Positions 1-8,156 of a stretch of 64,000 bases of DNA are shown here, piece after piece. How positions within the stretch are numbered: position 1 is the first letter of the stretch; every line of letters begins with the position of its first letter. Origin of the DNA: Casp-actino8 sp039800005 (GTDB taxonomy: Bacteria; Actinomycetota; Acidimicrobiia; Acidimicrobiales; Ilumatobacteraceae); assembly GCA_039800005.1 (NCBI GenBank), contig JBDLRN010000066.1:53501-117500 (forward strand), written 5' to 3'. The translations under genes were made by a program, and so were the position numbers. The notes below the pieces were generated by a model. It searched no databases. It had not been told where the DNA came from and saw nothing but the letters and a program-made list of their open reading frames with translations.

Positions 1-195
1 CGGTGTCTCGCTTCGTCCCGTGCCTCGGTGGTCGAAAACCGCCAAGGGTCGACCGCCGGAGAATCGCGGCAAGAGCGGTCGAACCTCGTCGATCGCCGAC
101 CCGGATCCGTTCACGAAGACTCGGGGGATTCCCGGTGCCGACTCGTTCAGAACCTCGAACCACAAGCGCCAGCCGTCGCGGTCCAAAAAGGGCAT
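1..195 (-). CDS. Alpha/beta hydrolase, N-terminal fragment cut by window edge
   Basis: Reading the minus strand from an ATG at 195 gives 65 open codons running off the left edge. The product begins MPFLDRDGWRLWFEVLNE and contains FDHRGTGRSETP. DHRGxGRS is the strand/turn found in alpha/beta hydrolases after the first core strands, and FVNGSGS sits where the oxyanion-hole loop is expected. The nucleophile elbow lies outside the window, so substrate class cannot be judged. The start is divergent from the cupin gene, with about 70 nt between start codons. A weak purine-rich stretch lies about 6 nt upstream of the ATG. The family call rests on a short fragment. Confidence 0.65.
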   Translation of the reverse strand, partial: MPFLDRDGWRLWFEVLNESAPGIPRVFVNGSGSAIDEVRPLLPRFSGGRPLAVFDHRGTGRSETP

Positions 196-264
196 GTCGA
201 ACTCTCTCACATCGGGCCCTCTCTCACACCGGGCCCGACGACCCACCAGGGCTACAGTCGCATC

Positions 265-1314
265 GTGTCGTCGAGAGCCGCTGTCGAGATCTCGTGCCCG
301 GACGTGATGGCCGAAGTCGAGCACCTGCAGACCCTCGGTTGGCGCATCGTCGACGTCTTCCCGGCCGACGACCCCCATCGCATCACCGTCGACGGCCATG
401 GTCTGCGTCTGGTCGTGAACCGAGGCGAGGTGCGCCCCCTGCGCGTGCTCGTCCCGTCCGACACACCAGGTTCGTCGGTCTCCCCCCACGGCACCGAGAT
501 CGTCTTCGAAAGTCGGCGATACCCCGTTCCGCTCCTGAAGTCGTCACGCGTGGTGTCACGGGCGTCGGAATCCGACGCGTGGCACATCGGTCGCGCCGGA
601 ATGCACTACCGAGACCTGGTGCCCGATCGACAGGGCGGTGCCGTGATCGCGTCGCACATCCGTATCCCCACCGGCGGTCCAGTGCCCGACTACCCGCACT
701 TCCACGAAGTCCGCTTCCAGTTGATCTTCTGCCATCGCGGTTGGGTGCGGCTCGCCTACGAATCGCAGGGAGAGCCATTCGTCCTTCATGCGGGCGAATG
801 CGTGATCCAACCGCCCACCATTCGCCATCGAGTTCTCGAGAGTTCCGACGACCTCCACGTGATCGAAGTCGGCTACCCCGCCGAACATCTCACCATCGCC
901 GATCACGACTTCGATTTCGCCGCCCACCCGCTCGACCCCGACCGAACGTGGGACGGTCAGCAATTCGTGCGCTTCCGACTCGACGACCGAGTCTGGGTCG
1001 AATCCCCATCGGGATCCGAAGAGTGCGACTCCGGTGTCGCTGCCGCGACCGGCGAGCTGGCCGACGTGCGAGTCGTGAACGTCGGCGCCGGCCTTTCCTG
1101 GACCCTCGGACCGGTCGTCGGCGGACGCTTCGTGATGGTCTTCGTTCTCGACGGTCGCGCGCTCACCCTCGTCGACGATCGACATGAGGTCTTGGTCGAG
1201 GCCGATGCTGTGGTCGTCCCGGTGGGTTCGAGCGTTCAGGTGACCGGCGATCCGACCGCAGTTCTACTGCTGGTCGTCATCAACACCCACCGCGACGGGT
1301 CATCGAGTCACTGA
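265..1314 (+). CDS. Two-domain cupin protein
   Basis: The product has 349 aa from a GTG start. I chose this start because TACAGT (253-258) lies exactly 6 nt upstream, matching the leaderless pattern of this window; the frame is open upstream but looks non-coding there. Residues about 5-50 resemble half of a glyoxalase/VOC fold (VFPADDP, GHGLRLV). The centre has a cupin metal motif, PHFHEVRFQ, followed by a glycine-rich strand and PPTIRHRV. The C-terminal 100 residues look like a second, metal-free cupin barrel. Cupins of this type are often dioxygenases or sugar-modifying enzymes; I cannot choose. Its last codons overlap the convergent sulfatase gene by 7 nt. Confidence 0.7.
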   Translation: MSSRAAVEISCPDVMAEVEHLQTLGWRIVDVFPADDPHRITVDGHGLRLVVNRGEVRPLRVLVPSDTPGSSVSPHGTEIVFESRRYPVPLLKSSRVVSRASESDAWHIGRAGMHYRDLVPDRQGGAVIASHIRIPTGGPVPDYPHFHEVRFQLIFCHRGWVRLAYESQGEPFVLHAGECVIQPPTIRHRVLESSDDLHVIEVGYPAEHLTIADHDFDFAAHPLDPDRTWDGQQFVRFRLDDRVWVESPSGSEECDSGVAAATGELADVRVVNVGAGLSWTLGPVVGGRFVMVFVLDGRALTLVDDRHEVLVEADAVVVPVGSSVQVTGDPTAVLLLVVINTHRDGSSSH

Positions 1315-3581
1315 CGACCCATCGTCACGCGGGCCTCGGCGGCCGCGGCGTCGGCGTCATGGGCTCGGCTCACGATCTCGATCACCAATTGATGCATGGT
1401 GCCCGAGAAGGGATATCCATCACGTCGAGCGGCGTACGCCGCGGCGACTGGAGAGCCGTGGTCGTAGCCGACCGACGGTCCCACGGAACTCATGGTGCGC
1501 ATCACGAACGGCACGTCGAGTCGACCGACCTCGCGCCCGTCGATCAGAAGGGTCGCGGTACCCGTCTTGCCCTCGCGACGGAACCGCAGGGCCAAGTCGA
1601 CGTCACCCTCGGGAATCGGCACCGACGACGCCACGACGTGGTGCTCACCGAAGATGTTGTAGTCGAACATCAGGTGGTCACCGTGGACGAAGAGACTCAT
1701 TCCGGAGTTCTCGGTGCCCGTCGCGTACAGCACTCCGGCGTCGCCGGCACCTCGCGTCACCGTTGCGGTCATGTCCCAACTCCGACCGCCGATGGCCGGT
1801 GACGCCTGGGCCGGCAGCGGACTCATGGGCGGGCGGTAACGGTAGACACGCGACACCGGGTGCGGAGTGTGATCGGCGAAGCGAATCGACATGAGTTCGA
1901 GACCACGATCGTCGAGCGGTAGCACTCCTTCGCGCTCGGCCTCGACCCACCACAGTTCGATCAATTCCTGCAGTTTCTCGGGGAGCGACTCGGCCAGGTC
2001 GTGAACCTCGGATCGATCGACGTCGACGTGATAGAGCTCCCAGCGGTCGTCGTCGAACGAGGTGCCCATCTGATGGCGCGTCACCGCCTTCCATCCGTCG
2101 GACCAGATGGCCCGGTGACCGTGCATCTCGTAGTACTGCACGGTCTTGCTCGACGCCACGAGGGGCGCGTCGAAGGAGTAAACCATCGACGTACCGGTCA
2201 CGGGAAGCTGTTCGACACCCCGGAACACCGACGGCGCGTCGATACCGACTCCTTCCAGGATGGTCGGCACCACGTCGTTCACATGGTGGAACTGATCCCT
2301 GATTCCCCCGGCGTCGGTCACCTTGGACGGCCACCTGAGCACGAGCGGGACGTGCACCCCACCCTCGTGGGTGTTCTGCTTGTACCACTTGAACGGAGTG
2401 TTGCCGACCTGAGCCCAGCCCCATGGATAATTGCTGTGCGAGTGCGGTCCTCCGATGTCGTCGATCCGCGCGATCGCCTCGTCGGGTGTCTCGATCAGGA
2501 AGTTGAAGAACTTCATCTCGTGCAGGACACCGAACGGACCACCTTCCTGACTGGCCCCGTTGTCGGCGAGCAGGATCACCATGGTGTCATCGGCGACGTC
2601 GAGGCGTTCCAGAGCGTCGAGGAGTCGACCCACTTGGGCGTCGGTGTGATCGAGGAACGCGGCGAACGCTTCCTGCAACCGGCACGCCAGTCGACGTTGG
2701 TTGTCGGTGAGGTCCTCCCACGCTTCGACGCCGGGATTGCGCGGCGCCAGTTCGGTCTCGGGTGGAATCACACCGAGTTCTTTCTGACGGCGGAACCAAC
2801 GCTCGCGCCAGACGTCCCAACCTTCGTCGAAGACTCCGCGGTACTTGGCGAGGTAACTCTCGGGGGCCTGGTGCGGGGCGTGCGTCGCGCCGAAAGCGAG
2901 GTACATGAAGAAAGGTCGATCGGGTCGCACCCCGATCGAATCGTGTAAGAACTCGATCCCCTTGTCGACCAGATCCTCCGACAGGTGGTAACCGTCCTCG
3001 GGACGTCCTGGTGCTTCGATCCAGTGGTTGTCGTACACGAGTTCCGGATGGAACTGGTCGGTTTCGCCGTCGAGAAATCCGTAGAAGCGATCGAAGCCCC
3101 GTTGAAGAGGCCATTGATCGAAGGGGCCGGCCTGTGAGCATTCGGTCATCGGGCACAGGTGCCACTTGCCGAGCGCGAACGTGGCGTAGCCGCGGTCGCG
3201 CAGCATCTCGGCGACCGTCGCCGCGCGAGGGGTGATGCGTCCGCGCATGTGCGGAAAACCGGAGTCGAAATTGGAGATCGACCGCATGCCGATGGCGTGG
3301 TGATTGCGGCCGGTCAACAACGACGCACGCGTCGGCGAACACACCGGGGTCACGTGGAAGTTGGTGTATCGCAAACCCTGCGACGCGAGTCGGTCGATGT
3401 TCGGAGTGTCGATGCTCGAACCGAAGCAACCGAAGTGGGAGAAGCCCAGATCGTCGAGGAGGATCAGCACCACGTTGGGTGCATCGGCACCGGGATGAAC
3501 CGGTGACGGCCACCACGGCTCGGACTCCGACAGGTACCGACCGATTCGTCCGCCGAACTCGGGTTCGTAGACCGAAGTCAT
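1308..3581 (-). CDS. Arylsulfatase-family hydrolase
   Basis: A 757-aa sulfatase that hydrolyses sulfate esters. The alkaline-phosphatase-fold metal site is visible as LLDDLG (about 41-46). The CSPTR motif at 81-85 is the CxPxR signature in which Cys81 is oxidised to formylglycine; the maturing enzyme is not encoded here. GKWHL and the C-terminal half also fit the family. About 130 extra C-terminal residues look like a beta-sandwich (jelly-roll) domain and make it longer than typical sulfatases. No signal peptide is seen. The ATG at 3581 is preceded by AAGGGAGA at SD distance, unlike the leaderless genes around it. The gene is divergent from the halohydrin dehalogenase-like gene, sharing an 81-nt region. 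Confidence 0.9.
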   Translation of the reverse strand: MTSVYEPEFGGRIGRYLSESEPWWPSPVHPGADAPNVVLILLDDLGFSHFGCFGSSIDTPNIDRLASQGLRYTNFHVTPVCSPTRASLLTGRNHHAIGMRSISNFDSGFPHMRGRITPRAATVAEMLRDRGYATFALGKWHLCPMTECSQAGPFDQWPLQRGFDRFYGFLDGETDQFHPELVYDNHWIEAPGRPEDGYHLSEDLVDKGIEFLHDSIGVRPDRPFFMYLAFGATHAPHQAPESYLAKYRGVFDEGWDVWRERWFRRQKELGVIPPETELAPRNPGVEAWEDLTDNQRRLACRLQEAFAAFLDHTDAQVGRLLDALERLDVADDTMVILLADNGASQEGGPFGVLHEMKFFNFLIETPDEAIARIDDIGGPHSHSNYPWGWAQVGNTPFKWYKQNTHEGGVHVPLVLRWPSKVTDAGGIRDQFHHVNDVVPTILEGVGIDAPSVFRGVEQLPVTGTSMVYSFDAPLVASSKTVQYYEMHGHRAIWSDGWKAVTRHQMGTSFDDDRWELYHVDVDRSEVHDLAESLPEKLQELIELWWVEAEREGVLPLDDRGLELMSIRFADHTPHPVSRVYRYRPPMSPLPAQASPAIGGRSWDMTATVTRGAGDAGVLYATGTENSGMSLFVHGDHLMFDYNIFGEHHVVASSVPIPEGDVDLALRFRREGKTGTATLLIDGREVGRLDVPFVMRTMSSVGPSVGYDHGSPVAAAYAARRDGYPFSGTMHQLVIEIVSRAHDADAAAAEARVTMGRQ

Positions 3582-3627
3582 CGCCGCTCTCCCTTCGACG
3601 CGTCGCCCTCCACGACCCGTACGACAA

Positions 3628-3662
3628 TTGACAATAGTCCTGCCACTACCTACCCTTCGCGA
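3628..3662 (+). promoter_or_regulatory. Consensus sigma70-type promoter with leaderless start
   Basis: TTGACA (3628-3633), a 17-nt spacer and TACCCT (3651-3656) are followed by 6 nt and the ATG at 3663, so transcription should begin at or next to the start codon. The -35 box sits inside a direct repeat reading GACAATTGACAAT (3623-3635), which could be an operator shared with the divergent sulfatase gene. This is the only promoter in the window with a perfect -35 hexamer at 17-nt spacing that I noticed. Confidence 0.75.
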
Positions 3663-4439
3663 ATGACCACTGGTGCGACCGCTCCGACTTCACCGACCTC
3701 TCCGACATCGCGTCCCGTGGCCGTGGTCGCCGACGCTCGCTTCTACGTCGGACCCGAACTGTGTCGCCATCTTGCCCGCCGCGGCTTCGACCTCGTCGCC
3801 GGCGATCCGTCGACGGAGTTGGTCGACGAACTACGTGAACTCGGCTCGGACGTCGTTCCGGTGACGGGTGGCGCAGCGCTGACCGACGGGGCATGTCATG
3901 GCCTCGTCTCGACTGCACTCGAACGCTTCGGACGTCTCGATTCGGCGGTGATGTTCTCCGGCGACATCGTCACCGGACGGTTCGTGAAGTCGTCGGTCGA
4001 CGATCTCCGACGAGTTCTTCAGGGGTGCGTCGAAGCCCCATATCACTTCTTGCGCGCCGTCGCTCCGGCCATGGTCGACCACGGAGGAGGACAGATCCTC
4101 GTCATCACGAGTGCGGCCGGTGCCCGACCGACTCCCGGTGCTCCGCTCTATTCGGCGGCACGAGCCGCCGCGACCATGTTGGTGCGCAACGTGGCCGGCG
4201 AAGTCGCGGCCCAAGGAGTACAGGTGAACGCCATCGGCACCAACTTCATGGACTTCCCGGCCTTCCTGAAGGCCAGTGGAGCGACCGACCCCGAGGTACG
4301 AGCGCGCCTGGAGTCGCAGGTGCCGATGCGCCGGTTGGGCACCATGGAAGAGTTCGCGGCGTTCTGCATGGCGTTCCTCGACGGGTCGAGCCGCTTCACG
4401 ACCGGCCAGTTCGTGGCGTACGCCGGCGGCTGGGCCTGA
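3663..4439 (+). CDS. Halohydrin dehalogenase-like short-chain dehydrogenase/reductase
   Basis: 258 aa with an SDR fold but without the NAD-binding TGxxxGxG motif; that place reads ADARFYVG. The catalytic residues follow S-x12-Y-x3-R (Ser150, Tyr163, Arg167), where true SDRs have Lys. S-Y-R plus loss of the cofactor motif is the diagnostic pattern of halohydrin dehalogenases, which reversibly open epoxides with halide, azide or cyanide. The C-terminal part (RRLGTMEEF, TGQFVAYAGGW) also resembles that family. In the nucleophile-pocket motif T-x4-[FY]-x-G the Thr is replaced by Ala, while Tyr28 and Gly30 are kept. HheG of Ilumatobacter coccineus is a known relative. The first 17 residues are Thr/Ser/Pro-rich and probably disordered. 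Substrate is unknown. Confidence 0.75.
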   Translation: MTTGATAPTSPTSPTSRPVAVVADARFYVGPELCRHLARRGFDLVAGDPSTELVDELRELGSDVVPVTGGAALTDGACHGLVSTALERFGRLDSAVMFSGDIVTGRFVKSSVDDLRRVLQGCVEAPYHFLRAVAPAMVDHGGGQILVITSAAGARPTPGAPLYSAARAAATMLVRNVAGEVAAQGVQVNAIGTNFMDFPAFLKASGATDPEVRARLESQVPMRRLGTMEEFAAFCMAFLDGSSRFTTGQFVAYAGGWA

Positions 4440-4496
4440 CCCCCTCGATCGGCGTGCGACACGGTCTCGTCTGCGTCGAACCGCCATACTGATCGC

Positions 4497-5645
4497 ATGG
4501 AACGCGATCTCTACGACGACGAACATCGAGCCTTCGGCGACAGTTTCCGCACCTTCATCGCCAAGGAGATCACACCCCATTACGCCGAGTGGGAGCGAGC
4601 CGGCATCGCCCCACGAGACCTCTACCGCGAGGCCGGCCGCAACGGCTTCCTCGGCATGGCGATTCCTGAGCAGTACGGCGGCGGGGGCTCGCACGACTTC
4701 CGCTTCAACGCCGTCCTCGCCGAAGAACTGGCCGCGGCCGGTGTCGGTGGCGCCGGACTCGGCATCACTCTGCACAACGACATCACCACTCCGTACTTCG
4801 TCGAGATCTGCACTGACGAACAGAAGGAGCGCTGGCTCCCCGGCATCGCCTCCGGTGAATTGATCACTGCGATCGCCATGACCGAACCGGGCACCGGGAG
4901 CGACCTGGCCGGCATCACCACCACGGCTCGCCGCGACGGCGACTACTACGTCGTGAACGGTGCCAAGACGTTCATCACCAACGGCATCAACAGCGATCTG
5001 GTCATCGTGGCCGTGAAGACCGATCCGTCGGCTCGTCACGCCGGGATGAGCCTGCTCGTTCTCGAACGCGGAATGCCCGGCTTCGAGCGCGGCCGCAATC
5101 TCGACAAGATCGGCATGCACAGTCAGGACACCGCCGAACTCTTCTTCGACGACGTGATGGTTCCGGTGGCCAATCGGCTCGGCGACGAAGGTCGAGCCTT
5201 CCAGTACCTCACCGCCAATCTGGCCCAGGAGCGACTCTCGATCGCCATCACCGGCGTCGCCACCGCTCGAGCGGCCGTCGACTGGACTCTCGCCTACGTC
5301 AAGGAGCGTCGCGCATTCGGCACCTCCATCGGGAGCTTCCAGAACACCAAGTTCGTTCTGGCCGAGCAGCGCACCGCTGTCGACGTGGCGCAGGCCTACG
5401 TCGACCAGTGCATTCGAGCGCTCAACCGAGGGGCACTGTCGGCGTCCGACGCGTCGGCGGCCAAGTTCTGGTGCACCGAACTGCAGAAGAAGGTCGTGGA
5501 CGCCTGTCTGCAACTGTTCGGAGGTTACGGCTACATGACCGAATACCCGATCGCTCGGGCCTACGCCGACGCGCGGGTCACCACGATCTACGGTGGAACG
5601 ACCGAAGTCATGAAGAGCATCGTCGCCAAGGACATGGGTCTCTGA
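4497..5645 (+). CDS. Acyl-CoA dehydrogenase
   Basis: 382 aa, the normal length for a FAD-dependent acyl-CoA dehydrogenase that introduces a trans-2,3 double bond into an acyl-CoA. Visible signatures: AMTEPGTGSD and GAKTFITNG in the FAD/substrate domain, the helix QERLSIAITGV, the C-terminal LFGGYGYMTEYP, and IYGGTTEVMKSI. The usual catalytic Glu region lies in YGGTTEV. The likely -10 box is CATACT (4485-4490), 6 nt before the ATG, a one-base departure from TANNNT. The following SDR starts inside its stop codon, so the two are probably co-translated. The natural acyl chain cannot be read from sequence. Confidence 0.92.
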   Translation: MERDLYDDEHRAFGDSFRTFIAKEITPHYAEWERAGIAPRDLYREAGRNGFLGMAIPEQYGGGGSHDFRFNAVLAEELAAAGVGGAGLGITLHNDITTPYFVEICTDEQKERWLPGIASGELITAIAMTEPGTGSDLAGITTTARRDGDYYVVNGAKTFITNGINSDLVIVAVKTDPSARHAGMSLLVLERGMPGFERGRNLDKIGMHSQDTAELFFDDVMVPVANRLGDEGRAFQYLTANLAQERLSIAITGVATARAAVDWTLAYVKERRAFGTSIGSFQNTKFVLAEQRTAVDVAQAYVDQCIRALNRGALSASDASAAKFWCTELQKKVVDACLQLFGGYGYMTEYPIARAYADARVTTIYGGTTEVMKSIVAKDMGL

Positions 5646-6511
5646 ACTCGTCGCCGGTCGCTCTGATCACCGGCGCCGGCGGCGGCCTCGGTCGTGCTCT
5701 CGCCTCGGTGTTCCTCGACGCCGGCTTCCATCTGGTCCTCGTCGACGTCGTCGACGACGTGCTCGACACAGTTCCGGAAACGGGGTCGACCGATCGAACC
5801 GACCACCTGCGCGTCGCCGGTGACGTCACCGACGACGACGTCGTGACGAGTCTCGTCGCCGACGCCATCGAGCGCTTCGGACGCATCGATCTGCTGGTCA
5901 ACAACGCCGGACGAGTGCGCTACACGCCCATGACTCTTTCCCCCGACGACGCCATCGAATCGTTCGACCAGCTGTGGCGGGTCAACACGCGCGCGGCGTA
6001 TGTACTCGGACGGTGGGTGATCCCCCACATGGTCGAGCGTCGGCAGGGTCACATCGTCAACGTCTCGACCGATCACGTGCACACCTGCGGATTTCCGAAC
6101 GCCCTCGACCATGCCGATGCGACCGAATGCCCGTGGCACGACCAACCGCGCCGTCCCTTCGGCGGCCCTGCTTTCGACGCTTACGACGCGTCCAAGTGGG
6201 CACTGAACGGACTCACCCAGGTCTGGTCGGCCGCGCTGCGACGCCACGGCGTGCGTGTCAACAATCTCTGTCTCGGCGCCACCGACACCGCGATGGTTCG
6301 CCAGGCCGTTCGGGACCTCGCCGGCCGAGAGCCCTCTCCGGCCGAGGTCTCGTCCTGGATGTCGGCGTACGACGTCGCCGTGCTGGTTCGCGAACTTCAC
6401 GACGAGGGTCCGTTCGGGCGCAGTGGCGACAACGTCGGAGCGTGGATCGGCCATCCTCTTCGTCTCGGTCCGGCGCACCCGGTGCTGGCGCCCGAGCCCG
6501 ACCTACGATGA
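5642..6511 (+). CDS. SDR-family oxidoreductase with probable CTG start
   Basis: An NAD(P)-dependent SDR of about 289 aa. The coenzyme motif TGAGGGLG lies about 10 residues in; NNAG, a Ser in VSTDH and YDASK complete the active site. The gap between the catalytic Ser and Tyr is 38 residues instead of the usual 12, an insertion with His and Cys residues. No ATG, GTG or TTG lies near the start of the fold. CTG at 5642-5644 overlaps the upstream TGA (CTGA) and has AAGGA at 5628-5632, 9 nt before it, so I infer a CTG start coupled to the acyl-CoA dehydrogenase gene. The sequence upstream in this frame does not look coding. Confidence 0.8.
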   Translation: MNSSPVALITGAGGGLGRALASVFLDAGFHLVLVDVVDDVLDTVPETGSTDRTDHLRVAGDVTDDDVVTSLVADAIERFGRIDLLVNNAGRVRYTPMTLSPDDAIESFDQLWRVNTRAAYVLGRWVIPHMVERRQGHIVNVSTDHVHTCGFPNALDHADATECPWHDQPRRPFGGPAFDAYDASKWALNGLTQVWSAALRRHGVRVNNLCLGATDTAMVRQAVRDLAGREPSPAEVSSWMSAYDVAVLVRELHDEGPFGRSGDNVGAWIGHPLRLGPAHPVLAPEPDLR

Positions 6512-6515
6512 CGTC

Positions 6516-7514
6516 ATGATCAGCACGCTCGGTGCCGAGTGGTACACCAGTGACACGGTGTACTCCGCCGAGCGCCAATCGGTGTGGCGTGAGCAGTGGG
6601 TCATGTTCGCCACCAGCGACCAACTACGTGATTCGGGCAGCTTCGTGGCCGATTCAATCGCCGGTTGGCCCGTGCTCGTGGTGCGCGACCCGAGCGGTGC
6701 CCTGCGGGCGTTCCTGAACGTGTGCCCGCATCGGGCCGGGGTCATCGCGTGGCCGGGTGACGGACACCTGGGCAACCTCGTGTGCCGCTATCACGGTTGG
6801 GCCTTCGGCTGGAACGGAGACCTCAAGTCGGCCCGCGATTTCGGCGAATCACCATGCGCGGAGGAGAATTCGCTCACTCCTGTCGCCGTCGACACGTGGG
6901 GCCCGCTGGTCTTCGTCAATCTCGACGCACTCGCCCCGCCACTCCACGAGGCCCTCGGCGGACTCGCGCGTGAAGTCGACGGAACGAATTTCGCCGGTTT
7001 GACCCATGTCGGACGGCAGGACCGTGTCCTGGCCTGCAACTGGAAGACCTACGTCGACAACTACCTCGAGGCGTATCACGTCCCGATGTTGCATCCCTCG
7101 CTCGGTGCCGATCTCGACATTCGGACCTATCGAGTCACGGTTCCCGAAGAGTCCTACTGTGTGCACACCTGCGACACCGTGGACGGAGCGACCAACTCCG
7201 GGCGTTGGCTCTTCCGCTATCCCAATCTGGCCATCAACGTGTACCGAGGTGCGATGAACGTGGAACGCATCGTTCCACTCTCGACCACGAGCACCCGAAT
7301 CGTCTACGACTACTTCGCGCTCGACCCGGCCGACGACCGACTGGCGTCGATGTTTGCCATGTCGAACGTGACCCTCGACGAAGATCTGGCGATCGTCGAG
7401 GCAGTGCAAACCAACCTGGCGAGCGGCGCGTATCACAGCGGCTCGTTGAGCCCCACCCACGAAGGCGGACTGGCCTGGTTCCAGGCTCGCATCCGCCACG
7501 ACGTCCACGAGTGA
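6516..7514 (+). CDS. Rieske non-haem iron oxygenase, alpha-subunit type
   Basis: 332 aa. The N-terminal half is a Rieske domain with both ligand pairs visible (CPHR and CRYHGW). The C-terminal half has the mononuclear iron motif in DNYLEAYHVPMLHP, with the bridging Asp and two His. Such proteins hydroxylate or demethylate aromatic, quaternary-ammonium or steroid substrates using electrons from a separate reductase, which is not encoded nearby. Shape and length resemble the choline/carnitine or ring-hydroxylating groups; I cannot choose. TACGAT (6504-6509) lies 6 nt before the ATG and overlaps the end of the SDR gene, so it can be transcribed on its own. Confidence 0.9.
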   Translation: MISTLGAEWYTSDTVYSAERQSVWREQWVMFATSDQLRDSGSFVADSIAGWPVLVVRDPSGALRAFLNVCPHRAGVIAWPGDGHLGNLVCRYHGWAFGWNGDLKSARDFGESPCAEENSLTPVAVDTWGPLVFVNLDALAPPLHEALGGLAREVDGTNFAGLTHVGRQDRVLACNWKTYVDNYLEAYHVPMLHPSLGADLDIRTYRVTVPEESYCVHTCDTVDGATNSGRWLFRYPNLAINVYRGAMNVERIVPLSTTSTRIVYDYFALDPADDRLASMFAMSNVTLDEDLAIVEAVQTNLASGAYHSGSLSPTHEGGLAWFQARIRHDVHE

Positions 7515-7526
7515 ACGAGGAGTTCC

Positions 7527-8153
7527 ATGGCCATCGCCGATCGACCCAATCAGACCGTCGTGACACTCGACCTCGAGGGAGTTCTCGTTCCCGAGATCTG
7601 GATCGCCGTCGCCGAGTCGACCGGAATTCCCGAACTGCGTCGCACCACACGCGATGAACCCGACTACGACGTCTTGATGCGCGGACGATTGGAGATACTC
7701 GATCAACACGGTCTCGGCATGTCGCGCATCGAGAAGGTCATTGCCGATCTGGGCCCGCTACCGGGCGCCAAGGCGTTCCTCGACGAGTTGCGCGAGCACA
7801 CTCAAGTCGTCATCCTGTCCGACACCTTCGAACAGTTCGGACGTCCGCTCATGCGTCTGCTCGGCATGCCGACCATCCTGTGTCATCGACTGGTTGTCAC
7901 CGACGACCGCATCGTCGACTACGAGTTGCGCATGAACGATCAGAAGCGCCACGCGGTGCGGGCGCTGCGAGATCTGAACTATCGCGTCTTCGCGGCCGGC
8001 GATTCCTACAACGACACGGCCATGCTCGCCGAAGCCCACGCCGGTTTTCTGTTTCACGCTCCCGACAACGTGAAGAAGGAATTTCCGCAGTTCCCGGCCC
8101 ACGACGAGTACGGCGACCTGCTCGCCGCTTTGCTGGAGCGCATCAGATCCTGA
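7527..8153 (+). CDS. thrH: ThrH-type phosphoserine phosphatase / homoserine phosphotransferase
   Basis: 208 aa HAD-superfamily enzyme. DLEGVLVPEIW near the N-terminus is the ThrH form of the HAD nucleophile loop (Asp15 nucleophile); a Ser in LSDTF and GDSYND supply motifs II and IV. ThrH of Pseudomonas dephosphorylates phosphoserine and can pass the phosphate to homoserine, bypassing ThrB. It follows the Rieske gene by 12 nt with GAGGAG at SD distance, so it is likely in the same transcript. It converges on the protease gene with only 3 nt between stop codons. Length matches the family (about 205 aa). Confidence 0.88.
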   Translation: MAIADRPNQTVVTLDLEGVLVPEIWIAVAESTGIPELRRTTRDEPDYDVLMRGRLEILDQHGLGMSRIEKVIADLGPLPGAKAFLDELREHTQVVILSDTFEQFGRPLMRLLGMPTILCHRLVVTDDRIVDYELRMNDQKRHAVRALRDLNYRVFAAGDSYNDTAMLAEAHAGFLFHAPDNVKKEFPQFPAHDEYGDLLAALLERIRS

Positions 8154-8156
8154 TCG

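Noticed and set aside
3..1187. 394-codon Arg/Pro-rich frame overlapping the cupin gene
   Set aside because: The composition is typical of a shifted frame in GC-rich DNA, with no fold; the cupin frame shows conserved motifs.
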